From Kribbella amoyensis (lineage in GTDB: Bacteria > Actinomycetota > Actinomycetes > Propionibacteriales > Kribbellaceae), in the NCBI RefSeq assembly GCF_007828865.1, contig NZ_VIVK01000002.1:682001-746000 (forward strand): 64,000 bases of DNA, read 5' to 3'. Shown one piece after another: positions 8,143 to 16,006 of the stretch. Both the position numbers and the translations under genes were made by a program. Positions within the stretch are counted from its first letter, which is position 1, and each line of letters opens with the position of its first letter. The notes beneath the pieces were generated by a model. The model ran no database searches and was not told the origin of the DNA. It saw only the letters and a program-made list of their open reading frames with translations.

Positions 8143-9311
8143 AGGTGCTGCGGTCCCGTGTAGACGCCGAGAGCACGGAACCGCAAGGCGGGCTGGGCGT
8201 ACTCCTCCAGGGCGTGCGCCGTCCAGCCGATGGTGCGGGCGAGGGCGAACAAGGCCTCGCCCGCATCCGGCCGGAAGTCGTACGCGTGCATCATCGCGGC
8301 CACGGCCAGGTCGCTGTTCGGGAAGCCGGGCAGCCGTTCGGTGAGCACGGCAACCGTCTCGGCGACCGGCCCGTCGCCCAGGAGCTCGAGCAGTACGGCG
8401 GCCCGGGGATCCCGGTCCCGGTACACCTTGTGCCCGAACCCGGGGACCGGTTCGCCCGAGCGGAGCTGGTCCGACAGTGCCACCACGGGATCCTGCAACG
8501 CCCGGCCGAGGAACTCGTACGCGTGCGTGGTCGCGGCTCCGTGCAGGTGCCCGTCGAGTGCGCCGAGCCCGGCCGAGACCACGGCGTACAGGTTGGCCCG
8601 GGCGCTCGCGGCGACGCGGGCGGCGACCGTGGACACCGCGAGGCCGTGATCCGCGAGCAGGACGGTCGCGGCGTCCAGCAACTCCGGCCGGCCAGGGCGC
8701 GCACCCGAAAACTTCGGCCAGAGCTTCGCGCCGAAGCTGCCGCGACCGTCCGGACCGGGTAGCGCGGCCACGAGGACGCCGAGCAGCCGGCGCGCGGCCG
8801 CCTCGACCGAGTCGGGGGCGAGGTCGAACCGCAACGGATCAGCCGCACCGAGGACGGCGACGGCGATGCGCAACTGGTCGGTCAGCCGGGCACCTTCGGG
8901 GGCCACGGCCATCGCCGACCGGGCCAGCTCCACCGCGTCGGGTGGTCCGGGGAACGGCTCATCGCCGAACAGGTCGCGAGACGTGTCGCCGGACCACAGC
9001 AGTCCGGCCACTGCCTCGACCGACTGGCTTGTCGCGAGCTCGCGGACCGGGCGGCCCCGGTAGTACAGCTCGTCCGCTGTGAGCAGGGTGAGCTCGGACT
9101 CGATCCGCTCGATCGCGCCCGGATGGTCCACGGTCCGGCTGACCAGGCGCTCGACGTCGGCCTCGGCGAACAAGCTGCCGCGGCGGCCGCGAGCCCGGAC
9201 ACTGGTGAGCAGGCCGCGGCTGACGTACGCGTACACGGTCTCGGGTTTCACCTTGAGCCGGGCCGCGACCTCGGCCGTGGTCAGGTAATGCTCGTCACTC
9301 GGCGGCGGCAT
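8139..9311 (-). CDS. Citrate synthase family protein with N-terminal helix-turn-helix
   Basis: Citrate/2-methylcitrate synthase-type enzyme of 390 residues carrying an extra N-terminal DNA-binding-like domain. Residues ~8-58 match an excisionase/MerR-like helix-turn-helix (YLTTAEVAARLKVKPETVYA YVSRG). From about residue 65 the citrate synthase fold follows, with all three catalytic positions: His in HLHGAATTHA, His in FGHKVYRDRDPR, and Asp in FPNSDLAVAAMMHAYDF. It condenses acetyl-CoA with oxaloacetate or an analogue. Proteins of this architecture are known in actinobacteria and their HTH may make them self-regulating, but DNA binding is inferred. It is divergent from a second citrate synthase; palindromes lie in the 75-base gap. 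GGGAG precedes the ATG. Confidence 0.92.
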   Translation of the reverse strand: MPPPSDEHYLTTAEVAARLKVKPETVYAYVSRGLLTSVRARGRRGSLFAEADVERLVSRTVDHPGAIERIESELTLLTADELYYRGRPVRELATSQSVEAVAGLLWSGDTSRDLFGDEPFPGPPDAVELARSAMAVAPEGARLTDQLRIAVAVLGAADPLRFDLAPDSVEAAARRLLGVLVAALPGPDGRGSFGAKLWPKFSGARPGRPELLDAATVLLADHGLAVSTVAARVAASARANLYAVVSAGLGALDGHLHGAATTHAYEFLGRALQDPVVALSDQLRSGEPVPGFGHKVYRDRDPRAAVLLELLGDGPVAETVAVLTERLPGFPNSDLAVAAMMHAYDFRPDAGEALFALARTIGWTAHALEEYAQPALRFRALGVYTGPQHL

Positions 9312-9340
9312 CCCACGCTCCCGGAGGCTCTGACATTGAC

Positions 9341-9376
9341 TTGATCAACATTGACAATACTTGATTCGCGGATCAA
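9341..9376. promoter_or_regulatory. Paired palindromes between the divergent citrate synthase genes
   Basis: TTGATCAA (9341-9348) is a perfect palindrome. TTGAT (9361-9365) and ATCAA (9372-9376) form a second dyad with six bases between the arms. Both share the half-site TTGAT and lie in the short gap between two divergent citrate synthase genes, one of which encodes a helix-turn-helix protein. They look like operators for a shared regulator. Promoter elements are unclear: TTGACT (9336-9341) and TTGACA (9351-9356) are candidate -35 boxes without convincing -10 partners. Confidence 0.5.
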
Positions 9377-9386
9377 CGCTGAGCCC

Positions 9387-10529
9387 ATGTCCATCACTGT
9401 TGATCACCCCATCGACGTCCCGCCCGGCCTGCGCAACGTCGTCGTCACGGAGACCGAGCTCGGCGACGTCCGCGGCCAGGAGGGCTTCTACCACTACCGG
9501 CAGTACTCCGCGGTCGAGCTGGCGACCACGAAGACCGTCGAGGACGTGTGGTTCCTGCTGTTCGAGGGACACCTGCCGAGCGCCGAGGAGCGGGCCCGGT
9601 TCGGCGCGGAGCTCGCGCCGTTGCGGGTGCTGCCGGACGAGGTCCAGGAGATCCTGCCCGCGGTGGCGAAGGCGGGACCGTCGTTCAACCCGCTCGCCGG
9701 TCTGCGGACCGCGTTGTCGGTGCTGGCCGCGGCGCGGGAGCTGCCACCGTTGTGGGACGTGGATCCGGCCCGGCGCAAGGCCGACGCGATGCTCGTCTGC
9801 GCGGTGACCCCGACGATCCTGGCCGCGTTGTACCGGCTCCGCGAAGGTCTGGACCCGCTGGCACCACGGGCGGACCTCGGTACCGCGGCGAACTGGCTGT
9901 ACCTCGTCACCGGGCGGGAGCCGTCGGCCGCCGAGGCGCGCGCGATCGAGCACTACCTGATCGCCACGGTGGACCACGGGTTCAACGCGTCGACGTTCAC
10001 CGCGCGGGTGATCGCGTCGACCGGCGCCGACGTGGTGTCCGCCGTCGCGGGCGCGATCGGGGCGTTCTCGGGTCCGCTGCACGGTGGTGCGCCGGATCGC
10101 GCGCTGGCCAGCCTGGACGAGATCGGGACGCCGGACCGGATCGATGCCTGGGTCCGGCGCAAGGTCACCGACGGGGACCGGATCATGGGATTCGGGCACG
10201 CGGTCTACCGGACCGAGGACCCGCGCTCGCTGATGCTGCGCGGGATCGCCGAGGAACTCGGCGGCGACCTGGTCGACTTCGCCACCACGGTGGAACGGCG
10301 CATCGTCGAGATCCTGGCCGAGCTGAAGCCTGGGCGGAACCTCTACGCCAACGTGGAGTTCTACGCCGGCGTGGTGATGGAGCTGTGTGGGCTGCCGCGG
10401 AGCATGTTCACCCCGACCTTCGCCGCCAGCCGGATCATCGGCTGGTCCGCCAACATCCTCGAGCAGGCGGCCGAGGCGAAGATCATCCGCCCGATCGCCC
10501 GCTACGTCGGCCCGCCGCCGCGGCGCTGA
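9387..10529 (+). CDS. Citrate synthase (second copy)
   Basis: Citrate synthase-family enzyme, 380 residues from ATG 9387; a TTG 36 bases upstream is in frame but lies in the palindromic control region. Motifs in order: GFYHYRQYSAVELA, the first catalytic His in GPLHGGAPDRAL, the second in MGFGHAVYRTEDPR, and the C-terminal substrate-binding FTPTFAASRIIGWSANILEQ. At the position where the catalytic Asp normally sits (NVDFYSG in the classical enzymes) this protein reads ANVEFYAG, with Glu. This may be a family variant or a change of specificity. It is divergent from the HTH-citrate synthase, suggesting joint control, and its stop lies 12 bases from the convergent monooxygenase stop. Confidence 0.9.
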   Translation: MSITVDHPIDVPPGLRNVVVTETELGDVRGQEGFYHYRQYSAVELATTKTVEDVWFLLFEGHLPSAEERARFGAELAPLRVLPDEVQEILPAVAKAGPSFNPLAGLRTALSVLAAARELPPLWDVDPARRKADAMLVCAVTPTILAALYRLREGLDPLAPRADLGTAANWLYLVTGREPSAAEARAIEHYLIATVDHGFNASTFTARVIASTGADVVSAVAGAIGAFSGPLHGGAPDRALASLDEIGTPDRIDAWVRRKVTDGDRIMGFGHAVYRTEDPRSLMLRGIAEELGGDLVDFATTVERRIVEILAELKPGRNLYANVEFYAGVVMELCGLPRSMFTPTFAASRIIGWSANILEQAAEAKIIRPIARYVGPPPRR

Positions 10530-10541
10530 CGGCGGCCCCGG

Positions 10542-11984
10542 TCATGCCGCCGGGTGGAAGTGCAGGTCCGGATCGGTGATCCGGCCGAAGCGCAGCACGG
10601 CGAGGTCGCGGGGGTAGTTCTGCCGCAACCGCCAGGGCCCGTACGAGCCCTGGCGCGGCAGGATCGCGGCGGCGCGGCGGATGTAGCCCGACGACAGGTC
10701 GACCACCGGCCGCGCCGGCGCGGAGTACTCGGCTGCGTCGACCTCGGGGACGCAGTACGCCGCCCCGGTGCGGCCGAGGTGGTTCAGCAGCCGGCAGACG
10801 TACTGCGAGGTGAGGTCGGAGCGCAGCGTCCAGGAGTTGTTGGTGTAGCCGATGCACCAGGCCAGGTTGGGGACGCCGCTGAGCATCATGCCCTTGTAGA
10901 CGAACGTGTCGTGCACGTCGACCGACCGGCCGTCGACGGTCAGCTCGATCTTGCCCAGGGCCACCATCCGCAGCCCGGTCGCGGTGACGACGACGTCGGC
11001 GGGCAACTCGGTCCCGGAACGCAGCCTGATCCCGGTCGGGGTGAAGGTGTCGATCTCGTCGGTCACCACGGAGGCCGTGCCGTCCCGGAGTGACCGGAAG
11101 AGATCCGCGTCGGGGACCAGACAGAGCCGCTGGTCCCACGGCAGGTACCGCGGCCGGAAGTGCGGGTCGAGCGGGATCGAGTCGGGCAGCTCCTTGGCGA
11201 TCCCCTTCCGCAGCAACCGGCTCGCCGGACCGGGCCAGCGCCGGAACGCGGAGTACACCAGGGTGCTGAAGGCAACGTTCTTGCCGCGGATCACCCGATG
11301 CGCCAGGCCTTCGGGGAGGACGGCGCGGAGCCGGTCGGAGACCTTGTCCCGGGCCGGCCGGGACGCGATGTAACTGGGGGACCGCTGCAACATCGTCACG
11401 TGCGCGGCGCTGTCCGCCATCGCGGGGACCAGCGTGACCGCGGTCGCGCCGCTGCCGACCACGACGACCTGCTTCCCGGCGTGGTCCAGGTCGTCCGGCC
11501 AGTGTTGCGGGTGCACGACCTCACCCTCGAACTCGCCGATCCCGGGGAAGTCGACCACATGACCGCGGTCGTAGTCGTAGTACCCGCTGCATACGTAGAG
11601 GAAGCTGCAGGTGTACGTCCCCGCGTTCGTCTCCACGGTCCACAGCGCGTCGCCGGACGACCAGGAGGCCCGTAGGACCCGCTGGCCGAAGCGGATGTGC
11701 CGGTCGATGCCGTACTTGGCCGCGGTCTCGTGCAGGTACTCGAGGATCGACGGGCCGTCCGCGATCGCCTTCGCCGCCTTCCACGGGTGGAACGGGAAGC
11801 CGAGCGTGAACATGTCCGAGTCCGACCGGATCCCCGGATAGCGGAACAGGTCCCACGTCCCGCCCAGGCCCTCGCGCGCCTCGAGCACGGCGTACGAGCG
11901 GTGCGGTGCCTGGGTCTGCAGCCGGTAGGCGGCGCCGATCCCGGACAGGCCCGCGCCGACGACGAGGACATCCAGGTGCTCCAC
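10542..11984 (-). CDS. Flavin-containing (Baeyer-Villiger type) monooxygenase
   Basis: FAD- and NADPH-dependent monooxygenase, 480 residues. Two dinucleotide-binding motifs are present: GAGLSGIGAAYRL at residue ~9 for FAD and VVVVGSGATAVTL near residue 175 for NADPH. Between them lies the Baeyer-Villiger fingerprint FEGEVVHPQHWPD (FxGxxxHxxxW). The early motif EAREGLGGTWDLFRYPGIRS is typical of the family. It would insert one oxygen atom into ketones or other soft substrates; the substrate is unknown. It starts at GTG 11984 with GGAGGT just upstream. The gene stands alone, and its upstream region contains a 7-base-arm palindrome typical of TetR-type control although no TetR gene is in the window. 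Confidence 0.92.
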   Translation of the reverse strand: MEHLDVLVVGAGLSGIGAAYRLQTQAPHRSYAVLEAREGLGGTWDLFRYPGIRSDSDMFTLGFPFHPWKAAKAIADGPSILEYLHETAAKYGIDRHIRFGQRVLRASWSSGDALWTVETNAGTYTCSFLYVCSGYYDYDRGHVVDFPGIGEFEGEVVHPQHWPDDLDHAGKQVVVVGSGATAVTLVPAMADSAAHVTMLQRSPSYIASRPARDKVSDRLRAVLPEGLAHRVIRGKNVAFSTLVYSAFRRWPGPASRLLRKGIAKELPDSIPLDPHFRPRYLPWDQRLCLVPDADLFRSLRDGTASVVTDEIDTFTPTGIRLRSGTELPADVVVTATGLRMVALGKIELTVDGRSVDVHDTFVYKGMMLSGVPNLAWCIGYTNNSWTLRSDLTSQYVCRLLNHLGRTGAAYCVPEVDAAEYSAPARPVVDLSSGYIRRAAAILPRQGSYGPWRLRQNYPRDLAVLRFGRITDPDLHFHPAA

Positions 11985-12001
11985 GAGTACCTCCGGGGGC
12001 T

Positions 12002-12021
12002 TGTTGAGTGCTTCCTCAACA
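12002..12021. promoter_or_regulatory. Palindrome upstream of the monooxygenase gene
   Basis: TGTTGAG (12002-12008), six bases, CTCAACA (12015-12021): a perfect dyad 17 bases upstream of the monooxygenase start. Its size and spacing resemble TetR-family operators, which often control flavin monooxygenases in actinobacteria. No TetR-family gene is found in this window, so any cognate regulator is encoded elsewhere. Confidence 0.5.
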
Positions 12022-12091
12022 GTAGGCGACCCGCCCGGATCGCGGTGTACGCGAGGTCACGGAATCCGTACCGAAAGTTCTTCGTCGGCGC

Positions 12092-12118
12092 TGTCGATTC
12101 CGTCCCGGGCGGATCGTC
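12092..12118 (+). promoter_or_regulatory. Candidate ECF42-type promoter in front of the DGPF gene
   Basis: TGTCGA (12092-12097), 17 bases, then CGTC (12115-12118). This agrees with the -35 TGTCGA and -10 CG(A/T)C pattern that I recall for ECF42 sigma factors. It sits about 65 bases upstream of the DGPF gene, which is the usual ECF42 target, and an ECF42-like sigma factor is encoded just downstream. Confidence 0.6.
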
Positions 12119-12183
12119 AGCAAGATGTCAGAAGAAGCCCGAGACAGCGCTTGAGACAGAGCCTGAGAAAAGGGGAGCCAGTC

Positions 12184-12549
12184 ATGACGCAGTACATGTT
12201 CCTGCTGTACGACTCCGAGGACTACGACAACATCAGCGCCGAGGAGTGGGAGCGGCAGATGAAGCTCCACGGTGAGTTCTCCGCGGCCGTGGAGGCAGCC
12301 GGTGCGAGGGTCTTCGGTGGGGAGGCGCTGCAGCGGTCGTCGACCGCGAGCACGGTCCGGCAGGGCAGCGGCGAGCCGCTCGTCACCGACGGGCCGTTCA
12401 TCGAGACCAAGGAGGCCCTCGGCGGCTTCTACCTGATCGAGGCCAAGGACCTGGACCAGGCGCTCGAGCTGGCCAAGCTGGTGCCGGCGGGCAACGTCGA
12501 GGTCCGGCCGTTGATGGACACGTCGGAGGGTGCGGGACCGCCGGCCTGA
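12184..12549 (+). CDS. YCII-related DGPF-domain protein
   Basis: Small cytoplasmic protein of 121 residues in the YCII/DGPF superfamily (dimeric alpha-beta barrel). The start MTQYMFLLYDSEDY and the defining motif VTDGPFIETKEALGGFYLIE (~residues 70-90) are clear. Its biochemical role is not known. DGPF proteins are the typical neighbours and targets of ECF42 sigma factors, and one lies 82 bases downstream. AGGGGAG (12171-12177) is the ribosome-binding site for ATG 12184. The upstream region carries a promoter matching the ECF42 pattern. Confidence 0.92.
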   Translation: MTQYMFLLYDSEDYDNISAEEWERQMKLHGEFSAAVEAAGARVFGGEALQRSSTASTVRQGSGEPLVTDGPFIETKEALGGFYLIEAKDLDQALELAKLVPAGNVEVRPLMDTSEGAGPPA

Positions 12550-12571
12550 GAATCTTCCGGGAGGGAGGGTG

Positions 12572-12599
12572 GGGGACCCGCGAGCGGTCGTGGGTCCCC
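12572..12599 (+). terminator. Hairpin between DGPF and sigma factor genes
   Basis: GGGGACCC (12572-12579), 12-base loop, GGGTCCCC (12592-12599): perfect eight-base stem 22 bases after the DGPF stop. No T-run follows, so it may be a weak terminator or attenuator that sets the ratio of DGPF protein to the downstream sigma factor. Confidence 0.5.
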
Positions 12600-12631
12600 T
12601 CCCGTGACGAGGTGGACCGAGGAGGTGAGCA

Positions 12632-13876
12632 GTGAGCGCGAGTGCCCGGGAGGTGGTCGAGCAGGTCGACGCCGCGCATCGGGAGTGCTGGTCGACCGTG
12701 CTCGCGTCGACCGTCCGCCTCACCCGGGACCTGGACCTGGCCGAGGACTGCACGCAGGACGCGTTCGTCCAGGCGCTGCGGACCTGGCCGGACGGGATCC
12801 CGCGCAACCCCGGCGGCTGGCTCACCACGGTGGCCCGCCGGTTGGCGCTGGACCGGTTGCGGCGCGAGACGAACCTGCGCCGCAAGTTGCCGTTGCTGAT
12901 CGAGGAGCCGTCGGCCGGCGAGGACGACGAGCAACCGACGGATCCGCTGCGCCTCGTCTTCACCTGTTGCCACCCCGCGCTGGCCAGACAGGCGCAGGTC
13001 GCCCTGACGTTGCGGCTGATCTGCGGCCTGAGTACGCCGGAGGTCGCGGCCGGGTTGCTGATCAGCGAGCCGACGGCGGCCGCGCGGATCACCCGGGCGA
13101 AGAAGAAGATCGCGGCCGCGGGTATCCCGTACCGGATCCCGGCCGACGAGGAACTGCCCGCGCGGCTTGACGTGGTACTCACCGTGGTGCACCTGGTCTA
13201 CACGGCCGGGCATGTCGCGGCCGGGCCGGACCTGACCCGGGCGGACCTGACCGGCCGGGCGATCGAGCTCGCGCGGATGCTGGTGCGGCTGATGCCGGCC
13301 GAGCCGGAACCGCAGGCGTTGCTGGGGTTGTTGCTGATGACCCAGGCTCGGGGTGACGCCCGGCTGAGCGACGACGGCGAGCTGGTCCTGCTGGCCGACC
13401 AGGACCGAACCCGGTGGGACGCGCGGATGCTGGCCGAAGGGGTCGCCCGCGCGACCGGCGCGTTGCGGCGGGGGCAGGGCCGGTTCGCGTTGCAGGCCGC
13501 GGTCGCCGGGTTGCACGTCACCGCGCCGTCCTGGGAGAAGACCGACTGGCACCAGGTGGTCCGGATGTACGACGCGATGCTGCTGAGCTGGCCGTCGCCC
13601 ATCGTCGCGCTGAACCGCGCGGCCGCGCACAGCCTGGTCCCCGGTGCCGACCTGGCCGCGGTCCTCGCCGAGCTCGATGCTCTCGGCAACGAACCGGCGC
13701 TGAGGTCCTACGCGTACCTGCCGGCCGCCCGCGCCGACGTGCTGGCCCGGCTCGACCGCGCGGACGAGGCGGCCGCGGCGTACGACGAGGCGGTGGCGTT
13801 GACCGCGAACGAGGCGGAGCAACGGTTCCTGCGCCGGCGGCGAAACGCGTTGCCGGTGGCGGCAGCGGGTGATTGA
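12632..13876 (+). CDS. RNA polymerase sigma factor, ECF42-like, with C-terminal extension
   Basis: ECF sigma factor of 414 residues, about twice the length of a plain ECF protein. Region 2 lies at about residues 15-85 (LAEDCTQDAFVQALRTWP, GWLTTVARRLALDRLRRE), region 4 at about 115-170 (FTCCHPALARQAQVALTLRL, LSTPEVAAGLLISEPTAAAR). The remaining ~240 residues are a helical, TPR-like extension that starts with PYRIPADEELPARLDVVLTVVHLVY and is rich in paired helices, as described for the ECF42 group. There is no anti-sigma gene nearby, also typical of that group. GTG 12632 follows GGAGGTG at 12620-12626. It probably drives the DGPF gene just upstream. Confidence 0.93.
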   Translation: MSASAREVVEQVDAAHRECWSTVLASTVRLTRDLDLAEDCTQDAFVQALRTWPDGIPRNPGGWLTTVARRLALDRLRRETNLRRKLPLLIEEPSAGEDDEQPTDPLRLVFTCCHPALARQAQVALTLRLICGLSTPEVAAGLLISEPTAAARITRAKKKIAAAGIPYRIPADEELPARLDVVLTVVHLVYTAGHVAAGPDLTRADLTGRAIELARMLVRLMPAEPEPQALLGLLLMTQARGDARLSDDGELVLLADQDRTRWDARMLAEGVARATGALRRGQGRFALQAAVAGLHVTAPSWEKTDWHQVVRMYDAMLLSWPSPIVALNRAAAHSLVPGADLAAVLAELDALGNEPALRSYAYLPAARADVLARLDRADEAAAAYDEAVALTANEAEQRFLRRRRNALPVAAAGD

Positions 13877-13883
13877 CTGAGAT

Positions 13884-14267
13884 ATGAGCTATCCCGGCGA
13901 GGGGGCGCCGTTGTCGCCCTCGGAGGAGCGGACGTGGGGGATGGTCGCCCACATCGGCGTGCTGGTCGCGGCCTGGTTCGCGATGGGCTTCCTCTGTCCG
14001 CTGGTGGTCTGGCTGCTCTACCGGTCCCGTTCCGAGTTCGTCCGCCGGCACGCGGTGGAGTCGTTGAACTTCCAGCTCTCGTTGCTGATCTACGCGGTCG
14101 TCGCCGGCCTGCTGATCGTGATCACCTTCGGCCTCGGCGTGATCGTCGTGCTGCCGCTGGCCGCGATCGGCGCGATCGCGGCCCTGGTCCTGATCATCCT
14201 GGCCACCGTCGCCGCGTCGAACGGCCGCGACTACCGCTACCCGCTGACCCTCCGGATGGTGAAGTGA
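13884..14267 (+). CDS. DUF4870-type (Tic20-like) small membrane protein
   Basis: Integral membrane protein of 127 residues. After a short polar start (PSEERTWGMVAHIGVL) it has three to four hydrophobic segments and the family signature FVRRHAVESLNFQLSLLIY, ending in a conserved polar tail (NGRDYRYPLTLRMVK). Function of this family is not established. It starts seven bases after the sigma factor stop and overlaps the next gene by four bases, so it is probably part of one transcription unit with both. Confidence 0.9.
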   Translation: MSYPGEGAPLSPSEERTWGMVAHIGVLVAAWFAMGFLCPLVVWLLYRSRSEFVRRHAVESLNFQLSLLIYAVVAGLLIVITFGLGVIVVLPLAAIGAIAALVLIILATVAASNGRDYRYPLTLRMVK

Positions 14268-15148
14268 GACTTTTCGACGCGTACGCGCAGGGCCCGGTCC
14301 GGCCGATCGGACAAGGAATGGAGGGCGCCGTCCACGATCTCGGCGGAGACCTGGTCGGCAAGCGGTGGTTCACCCGGACAGCGACGGAAGTCCTTCCCCT
14401 GCAGGCGTTCGGGCACGAGCTGCTCGGTCAGCGGCTGCCGTTCCGGACCCCGGACCTGCGGGCGGTCGCGACCGAGGACGGGCGCGCCGTCAGCGTCGAG
14501 GCGAAGCTCGCCGGGCGGCCGCTCGACCAGGCGCTCGCCGACGGATCCGTGACGCAGGAGCAAGGATTCGACGCCTTCGCCGAGGTGGTGCGGGCGCTCG
14601 GCCGGACGGAGGCCGGTCCCGCGACCGCGGCGCTCCCGATGCTGGACGAGCCGTTCCGCAAACCGTGGGGTGAGGCCTTCGCCGACCTGGTCCTCCGGCG
14701 GGCGCAGCTGTCTCGGTCGCTCCTGGAGGATGCCGTCGACGGATTCGCCGGGCTGCTGGACCAGGTCGCTCGCCGGTTGCCGGAGATCGTGGTCGAGACG
14801 CCGCGGGTGGTGCACGGCGACATCTGCCCGCCGAATCTCCTGGTCGGCGACACCGGCCGGCTCACCGCGGTGCTGGACTGGGGCTTCCTCACCACGGCCG
14901 GGGACAACACCTTCGACGCCGCCACGGCCGCCGGGTTCTACGACATGTACGGCCCCGATGCCCGCACGGTCGACGACGAGCTGCTGGCCCGCTTCGAGGC
15001 CGACGGGCACTCCCGCGAGCGGATGCTGCTGTACCGCGCGGCGTACGCGATCACGACCGCGACCGTCTACAACGCGGACGGCAGTGACGGTCACTTCGCC
15101 TGGTGCGTCGGCAACCTCAACCGCCCGGACGTTCGCGCCGCGCTCTGA
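14264..15148 (+). CDS. Aminoglycoside phosphotransferase-family (APH-fold) kinase
   Basis: Small-molecule kinase-like protein of 294 residues with the aminoglycoside phosphotransferase fold. A glycine-rich start (GQGMEGAVHDLGGDLVGKRW) supplies the ATP loop and Lys, VVHGDICPPNLLV near residue 187 is the catalytic loop (Asp in HGD), and AVLDWGF near residue 208 carries the metal-binding Asp. GTG 14264 overlaps the upstream stop (GTGA). The substrate is unknown. Many such proteins act on metabolites, so resistance should not be assumed. Confidence 0.87.
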   Translation: MRLFDAYAQGPVRPIGQGMEGAVHDLGGDLVGKRWFTRTATEVLPLQAFGHELLGQRLPFRTPDLRAVATEDGRAVSVEAKLAGRPLDQALADGSVTQEQGFDAFAEVVRALGRTEAGPATAALPMLDEPFRKPWGEAFADLVLRRAQLSRSLLEDAVDGFAGLLDQVARRLPEIVVETPRVVHGDICPPNLLVGDTGRLTAVLDWGFLTTAGDNTFDAATAAGFYDMYGPDARTVDDELLARFEADGHSRERMLLYRAAYAITTATVYNADGSDGHFAWCVGNLNRPDVRAAL

Positions 15149-15199
15149 TCGAAGTGAACCTGCTCGGTCTTACCTTGAAGGCCGAGGCGGGAGGCGGAG

Positions 15200-16006
15200 A
15201 TGGGCGAGTTCGGTGACGATCTGCGGCGGGTGTTCAGACTGCCGTGGGTGCTCGGCGGACTGGTGCTGGTCGGGATCCTCTGTGCTGTGGAAGCGCCCGA
15301 CTTCCGCCCCGGTGAACCGTTCCGGCGCCAGCTCGAAATGGGTTTCCCGGGCCAGGGCTACTTCCTCATGCTGGTGGCCCTGACGCTCGGCGTGTGCGTG
15401 TCCGCGCCCAAGCTCCCGCTCGGGGTGAAGCCGTCGGCGCATCCCTGGCGGACGGTCGTCGCCAAGCTGGGGACGAGTGCGGTGGTGACGGTCGCAGTGG
15501 TAGTGCCGACGCTCGTCGCGACCGCGGTGGCCGCGGCGATCCTGGCCGGCAACGGGGCCAAGCCTGCCGTGACGACGACCGGTGAGCTGCTGGCGATGGG
15601 CGGCGGGATCGTGGTGCTCACGGTCGTGGCGTCCTGGCTGGGCGTCCTGATCAGCCTGATCTTCTGGCGGTACACGATCGTCGTGGTCTTCCTGGTCTGG
15701 TTCGGGGCCGCGGTGGAGCTGATGACGGTCTGGGAGCCGGAGCGGACCGGCGGCAGCACCATGAACCACATCGGCCAGTGGCTCCCGGCGATCAACGTGT
15801 ACGCGGTGCTGGACAACGGCACGCAGTACGCCATCCACACCGAGGATCCCGGCGCCGGCCGGAACCTGGGCTACGTCGACCTGTCGTTCGCGCACGGCCT
15901 GACCTACCTGGCCGTGGGGGTCGCGGTGCTGGCGGTGCTCGGGCTCGCGCTCGGGCGGTACCGGCTCGCCGTGAGTCAGAAGGGCGAGCCGTCCCGCAAG
16001 TTGTGA
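15200..16006 (+). CDS. Multi-pass membrane protein resembling an ABC-2 type permease
   Basis: Membrane protein of 268 residues with about six hydrophobic segments (near residues 14-32, 50-68, 90-115, 130-152, 155-175 and 232-255). The topology resembles the permease of an ABC-2 exporter, but no ATPase gene is adjacent and I cannot place it in a named family. GGGAGGCGGAG ends just before the ATG. Its C-terminal 31 bases overlap the opposing GNAT-Nudix gene. Confidence 0.75.
   Translation: MGEFGDDLRRVFRLPWVLGGLVLVGILCAVEAPDFRPGEPFRRQLEMGFPGQGYFLMLVALTLGVCVSAPKLPLGVKPSAHPWRTVVAKLGTSAVVTVAVVVPTLVATAVAAAILAGNGAKPAVTTTGELLAMGGGIVVLTVVASWLGVLISLIFWRYTIVVVFLVWFGAAVELMTVWEPERTGGSTMNHIGQWLPAINVYAVLDNGTQYAIHTEDPGAGRNLGYVDLSFAHGLTYLAVGVAVLAVLGLALGRYRLAVSQKGEPSRKL

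Noticed and set aside
14264..15148. Aminoglycoside resistance gene
   Set aside because: The fold is that of the phosphotransferase superfamily, but nothing identifies a drug substrate and many members act on metabolites.
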